A stretch of DNA of 64,000 nt from Typha latifolia (taxonomy: Eukaryota; Streptophyta; Magnoliopsida; Poales; Typhaceae). Shown piece after piece: positions 24,736-36,204 of the stretch. The notes beneath the pieces are model-generated. The model ran no database searches, was not told where the DNA came from, and saw only the letters and a list, made by a program, of their open reading frames with translations. The stretch spans positions 6,696,001 to 6,760,000 of the forward strand of contig CM034111.1 in NCBI GenBank assembly GCA_019914945.1, read 5' to 3'. Position 1 is the stretch's first letter. Each line of letters starts with the position of its first letter. The translations under genes and the position numbers were made by a program.

Positions 24736-25260
24736 CCCGTGGAGGACATGAGAGCCGAAATCTCCCTCCACTCATATTCAGGGACAGTTGCGGTGAATCT
24801 TGATCGACACCAGGTCCACTCACAACTTCATTGACAAGAGGCTTCTTAGGAAGATTGGGCTTGAGTCGAAACCCACAAAAGGGTTCGATGTGATAATTGG
24901 AGATGGCACCATATTGCGGGCAGATCTTATTTGTGGAGGTGTAGAATTGAAAGTGCAAGGCCAAACTTTCACATTGGATCTTTATCTATTGGCCTTGCGA
25001 GGTGCCAACATTGTCTTGGAGACCCAATGGCATCAAAGCTTGGGGCCGGTAACATTTGATTTTTCAAACCTCACACTTACATTTCGGAGGAATGGTCGAA
25101 GAGTGCTGCTGGATGGAAACCAACCACGGCAAGGGCCAACGTTGCAACCACTTTTGGAACTTTCTTGTGCAGGGGACTGAGCTCTACTATTGCAAATGGA
25201 TGTTGCTGAACTAGAACATCCACCACCAAGGGAAATAGTCGCTGACATGCAAGAGCTGCT
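24736..25260 (+). pseudogene. C1 retropepsin, active-site mutated
   Basis: The ORF at 24800-25180 begins IDTRSTHNFIDKRLLRKIG, where the family has DSGST or DTGST. The catalytic D-T/S-G triad reads DTR, so the glycine is lost. The later LDLYLLALRGANIVLETQWH and GPVTFDFSNLTLTF strings are typical of plant gypsy proteases. In a live element it would cut the Gag-Pol polyprotein. It stops at 25180 before reverse transcriptase. Confidence 0.85.
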
Positions 25261-25815
25261 ATAGGAATTCAGGGATCTCTTCCAGGAACCCCGAGGACTG
25301 CCGCTGACCCGTCAGCACGACCATCACATCCAGATCATTCCATGGGCTGAACCAGCAAATGTTTGGCCCTATCAGTACCCGCCTGTCCAGAAGGAAGAGA
25401 TCAGCAAATTGGTGGAAGAGATCAGTAGAAGTGCCTACTCATCGCCGGTGCTGCTAGTTCGTAAGAAAGACGAGAGTTAGCGATTTTGCGTCGACTATCG
25501 AGCCTTGAATGCGATCACTGTCAAAGATCGGTGATCGAGGAGTTACTGGATAAACTTACAGGGTCGACCTACTTCAGTAAACTTGACTTAAAAGCGGGGT
25601 ACCATCAAATCTGCGTTGACCCGGAAGATGTGCACAAAATGACATTTTGAACTCACGATGGCCACTATGATTTTCGAGTCATGCCGTTTGGGCTCACCAA
25701 TGCACCGGCTAAAATTCAAGATGGGCAAATGCCTTTGGGGAGAGCCACGAGTGGAGTACTTAGGACATATAATCTCAGCAAGAGGAGTGGAGGCCGATCC
25801 AAACAAGATCAAGAA
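25261..25815 (+). pseudogene. C1 reverse transcriptase, deleted through the catalytic box
   Basis: Traceable strings: YQYPPVQKEEISKLVEEI, SPVLLVRKKDES followed by a stop, FCVDYRALNAITVKDR, then a small gap, LLDKLTGSTYFSKLDLKAGY (first catalytic aspartate region), a stop at about 25648, and HDGHYDFRVMPFGLTNAPA. Immediately after that the sequence jumps to [16 protein letters not shown], so the FxDD catalytic box and surrounding segment are missing. Confidence 0.85.
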
Positions 25816-26522
25816 TATGGCCCACTAATCAGCGGGAATTAAGGGGATTCCTTGGGTTGACGGGGTACTACCAGCGATTCGTTGCCAACTACGGCAAGAT
25901 TGCTGCCCCGCTGACCTCCTTACTCAGAAAAGGATGGTTTCAATGGACGGGCAAGGCGACGGAGGCCTTCGAAGCATTGAAGACAGGCATGTCTACCGCA
26001 CCGGTTCTAGCACTACCGAATTTCAGCAAGCCCTTTGTGGTGGAATGCGATGCTTCGAGTGAGGGAATTGGAGCTGCTTTAATGTAAGAGGGCAGGCCCA
26101 TGACATATATGACCAAGGCATTGTCAAACCGGTTGCAACAGTTATCAACCTATGAGCGCGAAATGCTAGCAATTCTACACGTTATCACCAAATGGCGACC
26201 CTACTTGATTGGCCAATGGTTTACTATACGCACGGACCAGCGTAGCTTACCCTACTTCATGGAACAACGTGTGCACACCCCAGCACAGCAATGGTGGGTC
26301 ATGAAACTCCTTGGGTATGACTACGAACTAGTCTACAAAAAGGGGATCGAGAACCGAGTGGTCGATGCTCTTTCGCGCCAACCGGACACAAGTGAACTCG
26401 CCTCCTTTTCAGCACCAACCCTTCCTCTATTTTTAGATATGTGGGCAACCAATGCAGAGGATCAAATCATGGAGGAGCTTGAGTCAGAGTTCAAAGATCG
26501 CTTCCCTAATTTCAAACCTTGA
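25816..26522 (+). pseudogene. C1 RNase H joined to a chromodomain tail (no integrase)
   Basis: 25857-26087 holds the start of RNase H ([39 protein letters not shown]). A TAA at 26085 splits it from 26100-26522, which keeps LSTYEREMLAILHVI, FTIRTDQRSLPYF and KGIENRVVDALSRQPDTSELASF. Within 20 residues it then reaches MEELESEFKDRFPNFKP and stop, which is the normal end of the whole polyprotein. The complete integrase has been removed. Element F shares this join. Confidence 0.88.
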
Positions 26523-26549
26523 GGACAAGGTTGCAGAAGCGTGGTGGAT

Positions 26550-27433
26550 TGATACGATTCAGACTTCACCGATGTTGTCTCAAGCATGGATACACTCTAG
26601 GGGTGTCTTTGTTTCTTGTTTTAGTGTTTAATTCTTAAAAAAAATAGTTTTCTGTATGTCACGTTCGAACGCGGGTGGAGTGCGTTCGAACACGCTTGTG
26701 AACGCCTACAACAGGTTCGCACATCTAGAGAGTGCGAAATGTGCGTTCGAACGCCGCATTCTAACGCGCCTGCAAATGTCTGCATCGCGTTCGCACATAC
26801 AGAGAACGCAAAATATGCGTTTGAACGCGATCAGGCGCATTTGAACGTGGTCGACAAAAATCTACTATTTTAGGATTAATAATTGTCATTTTTGAATTGT
26901 TTGGTTAGCCTCTAAAAGTGTGGATGGCAACTATGGAACTATTATTGATAAATTGAGTTTTTTCCCTACCTCCTTTGTCTTCTTCTCTCTCGTTCTCTCA
27001 TTCCCCAATGACGTCGCTTCTAACCTCCCTCGACTGGCCAATCACCCTAGTCCCTTAGGGGCAGCCCTCTCATCCCTCCTTCTTCCAATCTATCAATCAC
27101 TTGCCCTAATCCTTCCATCACCCATAACCCTTCCACCACCACTTACTCACCGGTGCCACCTCATTAATGCCGGTCCACCACCATCCACCATCATCTAGGA
27201 TCTCGTGCCTCCATCCACGGATCCTAAGACAGATACCCCATGTTCGTCCACTAATCTGACGATATCTCGAGATCCCGACATTCGATTCGCATGAAACTTG
27301 ATTTATTGAAAATCTCTCATTGATCCGACGGCGGTATCTTTCAGAATCTATTTCTAAAGTTTTGTATCAGATCCTGTCCACATCTGAAAATCGGAATATA
27401 TCAAGCCTGGGTCAAAAAGGGGAGTTCGTATCA
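26550..27433 (+). repeat. C1 3' LTR
   Basis: 884 bp, TGATACGATTC to GTTCGTATCA, followed by the TAATC target duplication. The cluster of GCGTTCGAACGC-type repeats is at 26660-26850. The last 250 bp contain the module found antisense in A2. Confidence 0.9.
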
Positions 27434-27550
27434 TAATCTCCTCGTCGCATCTGGCCTATCCCCCTAGACCCATAGGAAAGGTCCCCTTATTCCTTTTCTT
27501 CTCCTCTCTTTTATACCCAAATATTTTCCATTGACATCAAGATCACATTA
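27434..27550 (+). repeat. E 5' LTR, right part
   Basis: It starts with the TAATC duplicate and continues TCCTCGTCGCATCTGGCC ... GACATCAAGATCACA, matching 42595-42704. It ends just before the PBS. Confidence 0.85.
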
Positions 27551-27551
27551 G

Positions 27552-27564
27552 TGGTATTAGAGCC
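27552..27564 (+). promoter_or_regulatory. E primer-binding site
   Basis: TGGTATTAGAGCC, a one-base variant of the usual initiator tRNA-Met site, directly downstream of the LTR and 17 bp before the gag ATG. Confidence 0.8.
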
Positions 27565-27580
27565 ATCGGTTCTTGGACTC

Positions 27581-28937
27581 ATGACAACCACAAGAGCAAT
27601 GGCCAATCGACGCACTGCAATGGAGGTACCCATGGAGACCGAACCTAATACGTCCTCGACGCTAGTGGGTAGAGAGGATGCTAGCATGAGCGCGACCTCG
27701 ACTTGTTCAGTGCTTAATATGGATCTAACCTTAGTCTCCCTCTTCCAACAAATGATGGATCTACAACGAATGTAGTAGGAGGAGATGAGAGGCATCAGAG
27801 AAGAGTTGCGGAACCTCGCAACCACCATATGCATGCCAGAAATTCCAGCGCCAACAAATCCAACTACGATGGTGTTGCCTCAACCAGGAGCTAGGGAAAC
27901 CCTTGCTCAAAATAGACCATTGGTGCCACCACCCAACGACCCTAGAGGACTTTACCAAGGCCCCTATGATCTACCAAGGGGTGCGGAGCAGGCACGTCCA
28001 AATCTAAATCCCAACCGAGCCGAGATGGATGCGGGTTGGCCGAATCGAGATGATCCTGGTTGGCACCATAAAAGAGATGATATGAGGCACCGAGAAAATG
28101 ATGTACCGATTCTACATCCTCCTATCATTGGGCCTGAATTAGTGTATGATGCGGGGTGCGAATCCTATATACGGAAGAACGACAAGGCTCGAGTTCCCTA
28201 AGTTCCAAGGAGGTAATCCTTTGGATTGGATTTTTCATGCTGAACGATTTTTTATATATCAAGGAACAACGGAAGATGCCAAGGTGTTTTTGGCAAGCTT
28301 CCATTTGGAAGGCGCAGCATTACATTGGTATCAATCCGTGAGCACACACCAAGTGTTCAATGGATGGTTGATATTCGTAAATGCCCTATCTAGGCACTTT
28401 GGAACTGCAGGCTTTGAGGACTACAATGCCACTCTATCAAAGCTTGTCCAAAAGACGTCGGTTGATGCCTACTAGGAGGAGTTTTAACGAATCAGTAGTT
28501 AGTGCCAACCAACCACAATGGCCACAAGAAATCCTAATCAGCACTTCTATTTTTGGGTTACGCGAGGGGGTCTGGTCTAATGTACTTTCTCTACAACCCA
28601 GGACCTTAAGCGAGGCCTTTGAAGATGCAACTAGGATGGACCAGAAGCATCAAGCCTTGAGGAATGCTAACAAGCTCGGCTGGAACAACAGGTTTATGCC
28701 ACGGGCAATCGAGGCGATTGGCGCAGCGAGTACGACTGCTAGAGCACCAGCGGCCATAGCAGGGCCACAGGCCATTCCAAGGCTTGTTCCAGGAGTACAA
28801 GGAGGTGGAGCACCCTTTGGGGTCCGTACTCTTACACCTGCACACGTGGAAGAGCGACGAGCCAATGGGCTATGTTTCAAATGTAACGAGAGGTTCACTC
28901 CGGGCCATCGTTGCACCAAGGCGACGGGCAACGTTAT
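27581..28937 (+). pseudogene. E gag, 5' part, interrupted by D1
   Basis: ATG at 27581 gives MTTTRAMANRRTAMEVPM, the usual start of this gypsy group. Two in-frame stops at 27773-27778 are followed by the same frame to 28201. The conserved gag core is in a second frame, 28146-28475 (FPKFQGGNPLDWIFHAERFF, ASFHLEGAALHWYQ, LSRHFGTAGFEDY). After further shifts, the frame at 28381-28937 carries an Ala/Pro-rich linker and the zinc knuckle CFKCNERFTPGHRC. Gag packages RNA into cytoplasmic particles. D1 inserted 13 codons after the start of the knuckle; gag resumes at 41536. Confidence 0.85.
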
Positions 28938-29821
28938 TGTTAGGTTTTTAATTGTTGGCAATTGTGTACAAAATATTCTAAGTTTATTTTTACATGTATA
29001 AGAGCTTTATACAAGTCTAGAATATCTCTGGTTTGAAGAATTGCAAGATTATTAGAGAAAAGCTGTTGAGTTCACACCGCGTTCACAAACGTGTTCGAAC
29101 GCATACCGTTCACAAACCCGTTCGAACGCAGGTACTACGTTCACACAGGACCAGAGCTGCATTCACAAACGCAACCTGAAGAATTCAAGTTGTCGCATTC
29201 GAACGCACTCGGGCCCATTCGAACGCACCTAAGATCAAGTTGTGCCGTTCGAAAGACTTGGGCCGCGTTCGAACGCACCAACGAAGTTTGAAAATCTTGG
29301 ACTTTCATGAGTACAAATAAGACTTGGATTGGGCTCTATCTTGGAGATGATATATAAGGATTGTGATGCCCTATCTCTAGGGTGGTTGAAGAAGTACTAT
29401 TGAAGGAGACTTCTTGTGGCTACATCGGTTCTTCAACTAACAAGATTCCACTCATCTACAAAAGTTAATCTTTCATCTTAAGGGCTATCTAGACGAAAGA
29501 TCAATCTCGAGGGTTACTGAGGTTGGACTTCACTCACGAGAAGTAGTGAATCGTGGGTTCTAGCGAGCAAGATTGAGAGGAACAAAGTTGTTTGGATCGA
29601 CGAATTGTTTTGTGAGTCAGTCTTGTAACTATTACTATTCTTGTGATTGGTTTTGATCCGAGTTTGGATCTGTGGTTTTTTCCTGTTTGGGTTTTTCCAC
29701 GTTAAAATCTTGGCATTCATCTCTTCTTTCGTCCTTAATATTTCTATGAACTTTTACTTAAGCGAACGAGTGATATCATTGCCTAATATTTAGATACATA
29801 CTTGTGTCTACGGGTTTTTCA
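28938..29821 (+). repeat. D1 5' LTR
   Basis: 884 bp, TGTTAGGTTTTTAATTG to GGGTTTTTCA. It contains the cluster of GCGTTCGAACGC-related repeats at 29071-29280. AT and the PBS TGGTATCAGAGCGGG (29824) follow. Confidence 0.92.
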
Positions 29822-29823
29822 AT

Positions 29824-29838
29824 TGGTATCAGAGCGGG
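29824..29838 (+). promoter_or_regulatory. D1 primer-binding site
   Basis: TGGTATCAGAGCGGG, two bases after the LTR end; initiator tRNA-Met type as in most plant copia elements. Confidence 0.88.
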
Positions 29839-29870
29839 TTCTCTCACCTTTTGAGAGAGATCAGATAGGC

Positions 29871-31571
29871 ATGGCTTTTCAAAGAGATGGACCATCATCT
29901 ATTAGACCTCCTATCCTAGATGGATCAAATTATGGATATTGGAAAGCTAGGATGAGAGCTTACTTGAAGTCTATAGATGAACAAGTGTGGTTTGCCGTTG
30001 TGAACGGTTGGAGTCCACCAATGTACATGGTGGATGATAAACTTGTTGATAAACCGATAGAGTCATGGGATAGGTCAGATTATGAAAAAGTTGGATGGAA
30101 TAGCAAGGCAATAAATGCAATTTTTAGTTGGGTTTCCTCAGAAGAATTTAGAAGAATTTGTACTTGTGAGATAGCAAAAAAAGCTTGGATGATCTTAGAA
30201 ACTACTCACGAAGGAACTATGGCTATAAAACTTTTTAAACATCAGAGGTTGACTATTAGTTTTGAAACTCTACGTATGGAGGAGAATGAGACATTTGATG
30301 AGTGATATAGCCAACTCCAATTTCAACCTAGGAGAGAAAATTCCTGAAAACAGAATTGCCCGTAAGATCCTTAGGTCTCTTCCAGAAAAGTTTCAAGCGA
30401 AAGTCACAGCTATTGAGAAAAGTAAGGACATCGATTCTATGAAATTTGAACAATTGGTAGGAAATCTATAAACATTTGAGTCTAGTCTTTCAAAATCGAG
30501 GAAGTCCAAAGGGATTGCCCTATCCATAGTTGAACAAAATATAGAGGAGTCTGATGATGAAGGTGATTTAGATGTTGAGATGTTGGCCATGTTCGTCAAA
30601 AAGTTTAATAAACTCTTTTGGAAGCCAAACAAATTGAATGCTGAAAAACTTGAGAAAAGCAAAGCCTTTGTGAAAAAGAAGAATACTGCGAGTTCGAATA
30701 CATGTGTGAGCAACAATAGTGTCAAATAGAAAAATAAGAATTCTAAGAATAAAGTTCGATGTTTTGAATGTTCTAGTTTTGGACACATAGCACAAGAATG
30801 CCCTAATCGCTTTAAGAAGAAGGGTAAAGCTATGAAAGTTATTTGGGATGTCTCAGATGAATTTGATAATGATTTTGGAAAAGGCGAAGAAAACTTTGTA
30901 GCTTTTGCCTCTTCTCTACTTAATATTAATTTTGTTGTTGATACTGATAGTACAAATGATCAGGATATGTTACCAGCTGAGGAAGATGAATCTGAAATTC
31001 AAAAGGCATATAATGACCTATACCTGGAGTCGTTTAAACTCAAAAAAGCAATCTTAGACTACTTCAACGACTCAAGGTAATCGAACTAGAAAGAATTCAA
31101 TTTGAGGAGACGTACAAATTGGAACTTGAACAAGTCAAAGACCTTTCTGAACAACTTGACAATACAAAAAATAAAATGAAGGCTGATGAAATTGAACTAA
31201 AGTGACTAAATAAGGAAGTGACATTTCTAAAAGGGAAGAACAAACTTGACAAGATTCTAAAGGCTCAGATCTCTGGAAAAGACAAGTATGGTGTTGGATA
31301 CACTAGTAATTCAAATAATAATAAAACTGTCTTCGTTTCTGCAGGTATACAAAAGGTAGAATATCTGAAGTCATCAACCGCATTTACAAAGCAATCCTGG
31401 ATGAATGCTTCTAAACTGAAGTTGAATCTACAAACTGGTGAATCTTCAACAGCACCAAAGGTAAACTTTAGTCACACTCCTCGACAAAAGGTGAGTAGAA
31501 AAGGGTTTGTTCCGACATGCTATCATTGCGGCATTCTAGGGCATATTCGACCTCATTGCAAATTTTTGTAA
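29871..31571 (+). pseudogene. D1 gag with two zinc knuckles (broken)
   Basis: The UBN2-type copia gag begins MAFQRDGPSSIRPPILDGSN, with YGYWKARMRAYLKS and AWMILETTHEGTMAIKLF. A deletion after ENETFDE (about 30303; D2 keeps EFYAKLSD here) shifts the frame into 30262-30471, and a stop at 30469 follows. Then come an acidic/basic linker, another stop at about 30727, and the first CCHC knuckle CFECSSFGHIAQEC (about 30760). 30832-31080 is acidic. After a short frame change, 31218-31570 has a second knuckle, CYHCGILGHIRPHC. The protein would coat RNA in particles. D2 carries a second, less broken copy. Confidence 0.87.
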
Positions 31572-31598
31572 AAACCTAGAAGTGCTTTCATTTATGGG

Positions 31599-32912
31599 AT
31601 GAAAAGAAAGGCCATATGGGTCAAGAAAAGTGATTTGAAATGTTATGTTGTGCATACAGCCTTAAAAGCTTTAAATTCTGATTTGTGGTATTTAGACAGT
31701 GGCTGTTCAAGACATATGTCGGGTGACAAGTCGTTATTTTCTAATCTTGAAAAACATGAAGGAGGAGTTGTGACATTCGGAGATGGTTCACAAGTGATCG
31801 GAGATGTGAATGAACCAATTAAGACAAGACGACAAATCCAAAATGAGGTATCATTTACTTGTTATACATCTTCTTTTGGACCTAAAAATGTGAAGGAAGC
31901 ATTGTTAGACAATTCTTGGGTTAATGCTATGCATGAGGAATTAGAGCAATTTTCTAGGAATGATATTTGGTATTTAATTCATAAACCTAAGAATGTGAAC
32001 GTCATTGGAACAAAACGGATTTACAAGAATAAAAGTGATAAACATGGCAATATAGTTTGAAATAAAGCTAGACTCGTAGCACAGTGATATACTCAGGTTG
32101 AGGGTATAGATTTTGATGAGACATTTGCTTCTATTGCTAGATTAGAGTCTATTCGTATACTGCTTGCTATTGCTTGTCACTTAAAATTTAAATTATTTCA
32201 AATGGATGTTAAAAGTGTTTTCTTGAATGGTACTCTGAATGAAGATGTTTATGTGGAACAACCGAAAGGGTTCGAAGATCAAAAATTTCCTTCTCATGTG
32301 TTTAAACTGAAAAAGGCTCTCTACGGGCTAAAACAAGCTCCAAGAGCTTGGTATGAGAAGTTGACCACTTTTTTAGTGGATGCGGGGTTCACTCGAGGGG
32401 GAGTGGACAAGACATTATTCATTAGACGGTCGAACAAGAGTTTAGTTGTGGCATACATATATGTGGATGACATTGTCTTCGGGGCAAGAAGTCAATTGTT
32501 AGCTAAGGAGTTTGCTGATCTCATGCATAGTCATTTTGAGATGAGCATGATGTGTGAGTTGAAGTTCTTTTTAGGACTTCAAATTACTCAATTGGAAAGA
32601 GAGATATTTATCGCTCAAACCAAGTATGCTAAGGATCTTGTGACTAAATTCGGTTTAGAAAATGCAAAACATGCTAGAACTCCTATGAGTACAACTACCA
32701 AACTAGGTAAGGATATTTCAGGAAAAAGTGTTGATCAGAGACTGTATAGGAGCATGATTAGTAGTATGTTGTACTTAACTGTTAGTAGACCAGACATTGC
32801 ATTTAGTGTCGGTGTGTGTGCTAGGTTTCAGTCTGAACCTAAGGAGACACAATTATTTGCTGTGAAACGTATCATAAAATATGTCGGTGGCATAGTTGAC
32901 TTAGGTATCTAG
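31599..32912 (+). pseudogene. D1 protease fused to reverse transcriptase (integrase deleted)
   Basis: 31599-32060: WYLDSGCSRHMSGDKSLF is the copia protease active site (D-S-G). Within 40 residues (FGDGSQVIG) it jumps to DVNEPIKTRRQ and KEALLDNSWVNAMHEELEQF, which is the start of reverse transcriptase, so the integrase and its HHCC domain are gone. TGA codons at 32058 and 32086 interrupt an otherwise readable polymerase (FDETFASIARLESIRILLA, 32202-32912: VKSVFLNGTLNEDVYVEQPKG, ALYGLKQAPRAWYEKL, catalytic YVDD). The polymerase motif is intact but not expressible as one protein. Confidence 0.88.
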
Positions 32913-33375
32913 TTTACTTATGACTCGGGAACTATCATATATGGATACACGGATTCTGATTGGGCAGGTTCATGTGATGATAGAAAAAGTACCTCAGGTG
33001 GATGTTTTTATATTGGAAACAATCTGGTTCCTTGGCACAGTAAGAAACAAAACTCGATATCTTTATCTACTACGGAGGCCGAGTACATTGCAGCGGGAAG
33101 TTGTTGTTCTCAGTTACTATGGATGAAACAGATGGTCAAAGATTACGGCATTAAACAAGATACTATGGTGCTTTATTGTGACAACATGAGTGCTATTAAT
33201 ATATCAAAAAATGTTGTTCAACACTAGCGTACAAAACATATTGATATCCGACAAAACAATAGCACTAGAACATGTTGAGACGGAGAAACAATTGGGTGAT
33301 CTATTTACAAAATCTTTGGATTTACAGAGATTTGAGTATCTTCGTACTTCTTTAGGGATTTGTACTTTGGATTGA
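32913..33375 (+). pseudogene. D1 RNase H and polyprotein C-terminus
   Basis: After a stop at 32910 the same frame continues with YGYTDSDWAGSCDDRKSTSG, STTEAEYIAAGS and YCDNMSAINISKN, the conserved acidic residues of copia RNase H. A stop and a frame change at about 33226 replace the usual HIDIRYHFIR stretch. The ending at 33190-33375 reads HVETEKQLGDLFTKSLDLQRFEYLRTSLGIC and stop at 33373. Confidence 0.87.
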
Positions 33376-34232
33376 TTTTTTTTGTTTTGGTTTGTGTGTT
33401 TTGGTTTGCGTGTTTCTTTTTTATTATTTCTTTTCGTTTCTTTTTAGGTTTTCTTTACTCTAAACTTTTCTTTGGTTTTAGTTTCAGATTTGTCGAGAGT
33501 TTTTTTTTATCATAAAAAAAAATTTAATGCACCCCTAGATTCAATAATATACTCTTGACATATAAATATGATTTGTCTCTTGATTATGAGTTATTATAGT
33601 CAATTTTGTCATCTTGTAGTATATTGTATCATTTCTGATTTATTCACTCTCTCGACTTCTATGATAATTAAACTAAATTTAATGCACTCATAACGTGTCT
33701 ATATTCTTGAGTGAGCATGACATCATGAAATTTTTTTAAATATCTCACTATTGATTTTGATTTGCACAGTTTGACCTCATGCTTAGTCATCACAAATGTG
33801 TTCATAAAAGATCAATGAAAAGGGCTACAATGAGTTAGTGTGAAAGTCATCTTGTTTAGAGTCCAGTTTGACTTAGTACATTGCTTGCAAATTAAATAAT
33901 TTTTTTTTGATATTTGTGAATATCTTCTTGCACATTGTTTGATATGTATTACAAGAAAAGGGCTACCTACTCATGTGTGAAAGCCATCATTGCACCTATA
34001 TGGTTTATGTATAAAAAAATACAAGAAAAATTCCTATTCGGTTATGGAGAATAAGTGGAAAAGTGCAAATTTAAATACTAAGTCGGATTGACTACTGTAT
34101 TGTATCATTGTTTAAATAGGAAAGTTAATTTAAGAAGAATGTTTCATGTTATCTATGCTCAACTTGCATATGCATATTGTTATGATCAATCAAAATTAAT
34201 TTAATTTTGAGTGATGCATTAGAATTGATTAT
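33376..34232 (+). other. D1 3' non-coding region (truncated)
   Basis: It matches the beginning of the D2 3' region (38059-about 38905) but stops at 34232 against an inverted LTR. The last 800 bp seen in D2, including the polypurine tracts, are lacking. Confidence 0.8.
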
Positions 34233-35179
34233 TGAAAAACCCCTAGATACAAATATGTATCTAAATACTAGGTAATGATATCATTCATTCGCTTAAGTAA
34301 AAGTCCATAGAAATATTAAGAACAAAAGCAGAGATGAACGCCAAGATTTTAATGTGGAAAAACTCAAACGGAAAAAAACCACAGATACAAACTCGGATCA
34401 AAACCAATCACTATAATAGTACCAGTTACAAGACTCACTCACAAAACAACTCGTCGATCCAAACGACTTTGTTCCTCTTAGTCTTGCTCGCTAGAACCCA
34501 CGATTCATTGCTTCTTGTGATTGAAGTCCAACCTCAGTAACCCTCGAGATTGATCTTTCATCTAGATAGCCCTTAAGACGAAAGATTAACTTTTAATGAT
34601 AAGTGGAACCTTTGTTCCTCTTAGTCTTGCTCGCTAGAACCCATGATTCATTGCTTCTTGTGATTGAAGTCCAACCTCAGTAACCCTCGAGATTGATCTT
34701 TCGTCTAGATAGCCCTTAAGACGAAAGATTAACTTTTAATGATGAGTGGAACCTTGTTAGTTGAAGAATCGATGTAGCCTCGAGAAGTCTCCTTCAATAA
34801 TGCTTCTTCAACCACCCTAGAGATAGGGCATCACAATCCTTATATATGATCTCCAAGATAGAGTCAAATCCAAGTCTTATCCGTACTCACGAAAGTCCAA
34901 ATTTTATCAAACTTCGTTGGTGCGTTAGAACGCAGCCCAGATGCGTTCGAACGGCATGACCTGATCTCAAGTGCGTTCGAACGGGCTCGAGTGGGTTCGA
35001 ACGCGACAATTTGAATTCTTCAGGTTGCGTTCGAACGCGTTTGTGAACGCAGCTCTCGGTCTGTGTGAACGTAGTACCCACGTTCGAACGCATTTGTGAA
35101 CGTAGCTCTCGGTATGTGTGAATGCAAGTACCCGCATTCGAACACATTTGTGAACGCAGCTCTCGGTCTGTGTGAACGC
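34233..35179 (-). repeat. Inverted copia LTR in D1, left part
   Basis: It starts TGAAAAACCCCTAGATAC, the reverse complement of the D-family LTR end, and runs to 35179, where D2 is inserted. It contains an internal duplication of about 120 bp ('cctttgttcctcttagtcttgctcg', 34490-34600 against 34610-34730). ORFs at 34887-35203 on the minus strand are LTR repeats, not genes. Confidence 0.88.
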
Positions 35180-36156
35180 TGTTAGGTTTTTATATGTTGG
35201 CAATTGTGTACAAAATATTTTAAGTGTATTTTTTCATGTATATGAGCTTTACACAAGTCTAGAGTATCACTGGTGTGAAGAATTTCAAGATCATTGGAGA
35301 AAAGCCGTCGCGTTCTCAGCCGCGTTCACAAGCGCGTTCGAACGCGGGCACTGCGTTCACACAGACAGAGAGCCGCATTCACAAGCGCGTTCGAACGCGG
35401 GCACTGCGTTCACACAGACAGAGAGCCGCGTTCACAAACGCGTTCGAACGCGGGTACTGCGTTCACACAGACCGAGAGCAGCGTTCACAAACGCGTTCGA
35501 ACGCAACCTGAAGAATTCAAGCTGTCGCGTTCGAACGCACTTGGGCCCGTTCGAACGCAAGTGAGATTAAGTTAGGCCGTTCGAACGCACTCGGGCCGCG
35601 TTCGAACGCACCTATGAAGTTTGCAATTTATTGGATTTTCGTGAGTACGAATATTACTTAGATTTGGCAATATCTTGGAGATCATATATAAGGATAGTGT
35701 TGCCCTAACTCAAAGGTAGTTGAAGAAGATTATTCAAGGAGACTTTTTGGAGGCTACATCGGTTCTTCAACAAAACAAGGCCCTTCGCATCTACAAATCT
35801 TAATCTTTCGTCTTAAGGGCTATCTAGACGAAAGATCAATCTCGAGGGTTACTGAGATTGGACTTCAATCACAAGAAGCAGTGAATCGTGGGTTCTAGCG
35901 ATCAAGACTGAGAGGAACAAAGTCGTTTAGATCGACGGGTTGTTTTGTGAGTCAGTCTTGTAACTGCTACTATCATAGTGATTGGTTTTGATCCGAGTTT
36001 GGATCCGTGGTTTTTTATCGTTTGGGTTTTCCACGTTAAAATCTTGGCGTTCATCTCTACTTTCGTTCTTAATATTTCTACGGACTTTTACTTAAGCGAA
36101 CGAGTGATATCATTGCCTAGTATTTAGATACATACTTGTGTCTAGGGGTTTTTTCA
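35180..36156 (+). repeat. D2 5' LTR
   Basis: 977 bp, TGTTAGG to TTTTTTCA. Three direct 53-bp units start at 35351, 35404 and 35457, each with GCGTTCGAACGC and a GCGTTCACACAGAC block. The apparent ORFs at 35172-35575 translate these repeats in three frames and are not genes. Confidence 0.93.
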
Positions 36157-36158
36157 AT

Positions 36159-36173
36159 TGGTATCAGAGCAGG
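36159..36173 (+). promoter_or_regulatory. D2 primer-binding site
   Basis: TGGTATCAGAGCAGG, two bases after the LTR end. Confidence 0.88.
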
Positions 36174-36204
36174 TTCTCTCACCTTTGAGAGAGATCAGAT
36201 AGGC

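Larger units (their letters stand above)
24071..27433 (+). mobile_element. Ty3/gypsy element C1 (gag-less, integrase-less)
   Basis: The 5-bp target duplication TAATC lies at 24066-24070 and 27434-27438. LTR ends are inverted, TGATACGA and TCGTATCA. The 5' LTR (24071-about 24735) has lost its 3' end together with the PBS, gag and the start of protease. The rest is protease, partial reverse transcriptase, RNase H, a short chromodomain tail and a complete 3' LTR (26550-27433). It inserted into the 5' LTR of E. Confidence 0.92.

Noticed and set aside
28606..28961. Minus-strand ORFs opposite E gag
   Set aside because: Shadows of the gag coding strand with no domain.
34887..35575. ORFs with repeated HKRVRTR, AFTNAFERG and RSQTRSNA peptides
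   Set aside because: They are translations in several frames of the 53-bp LTR repeats on both strands; no start context or domain, and they lie entirely in LTRs.
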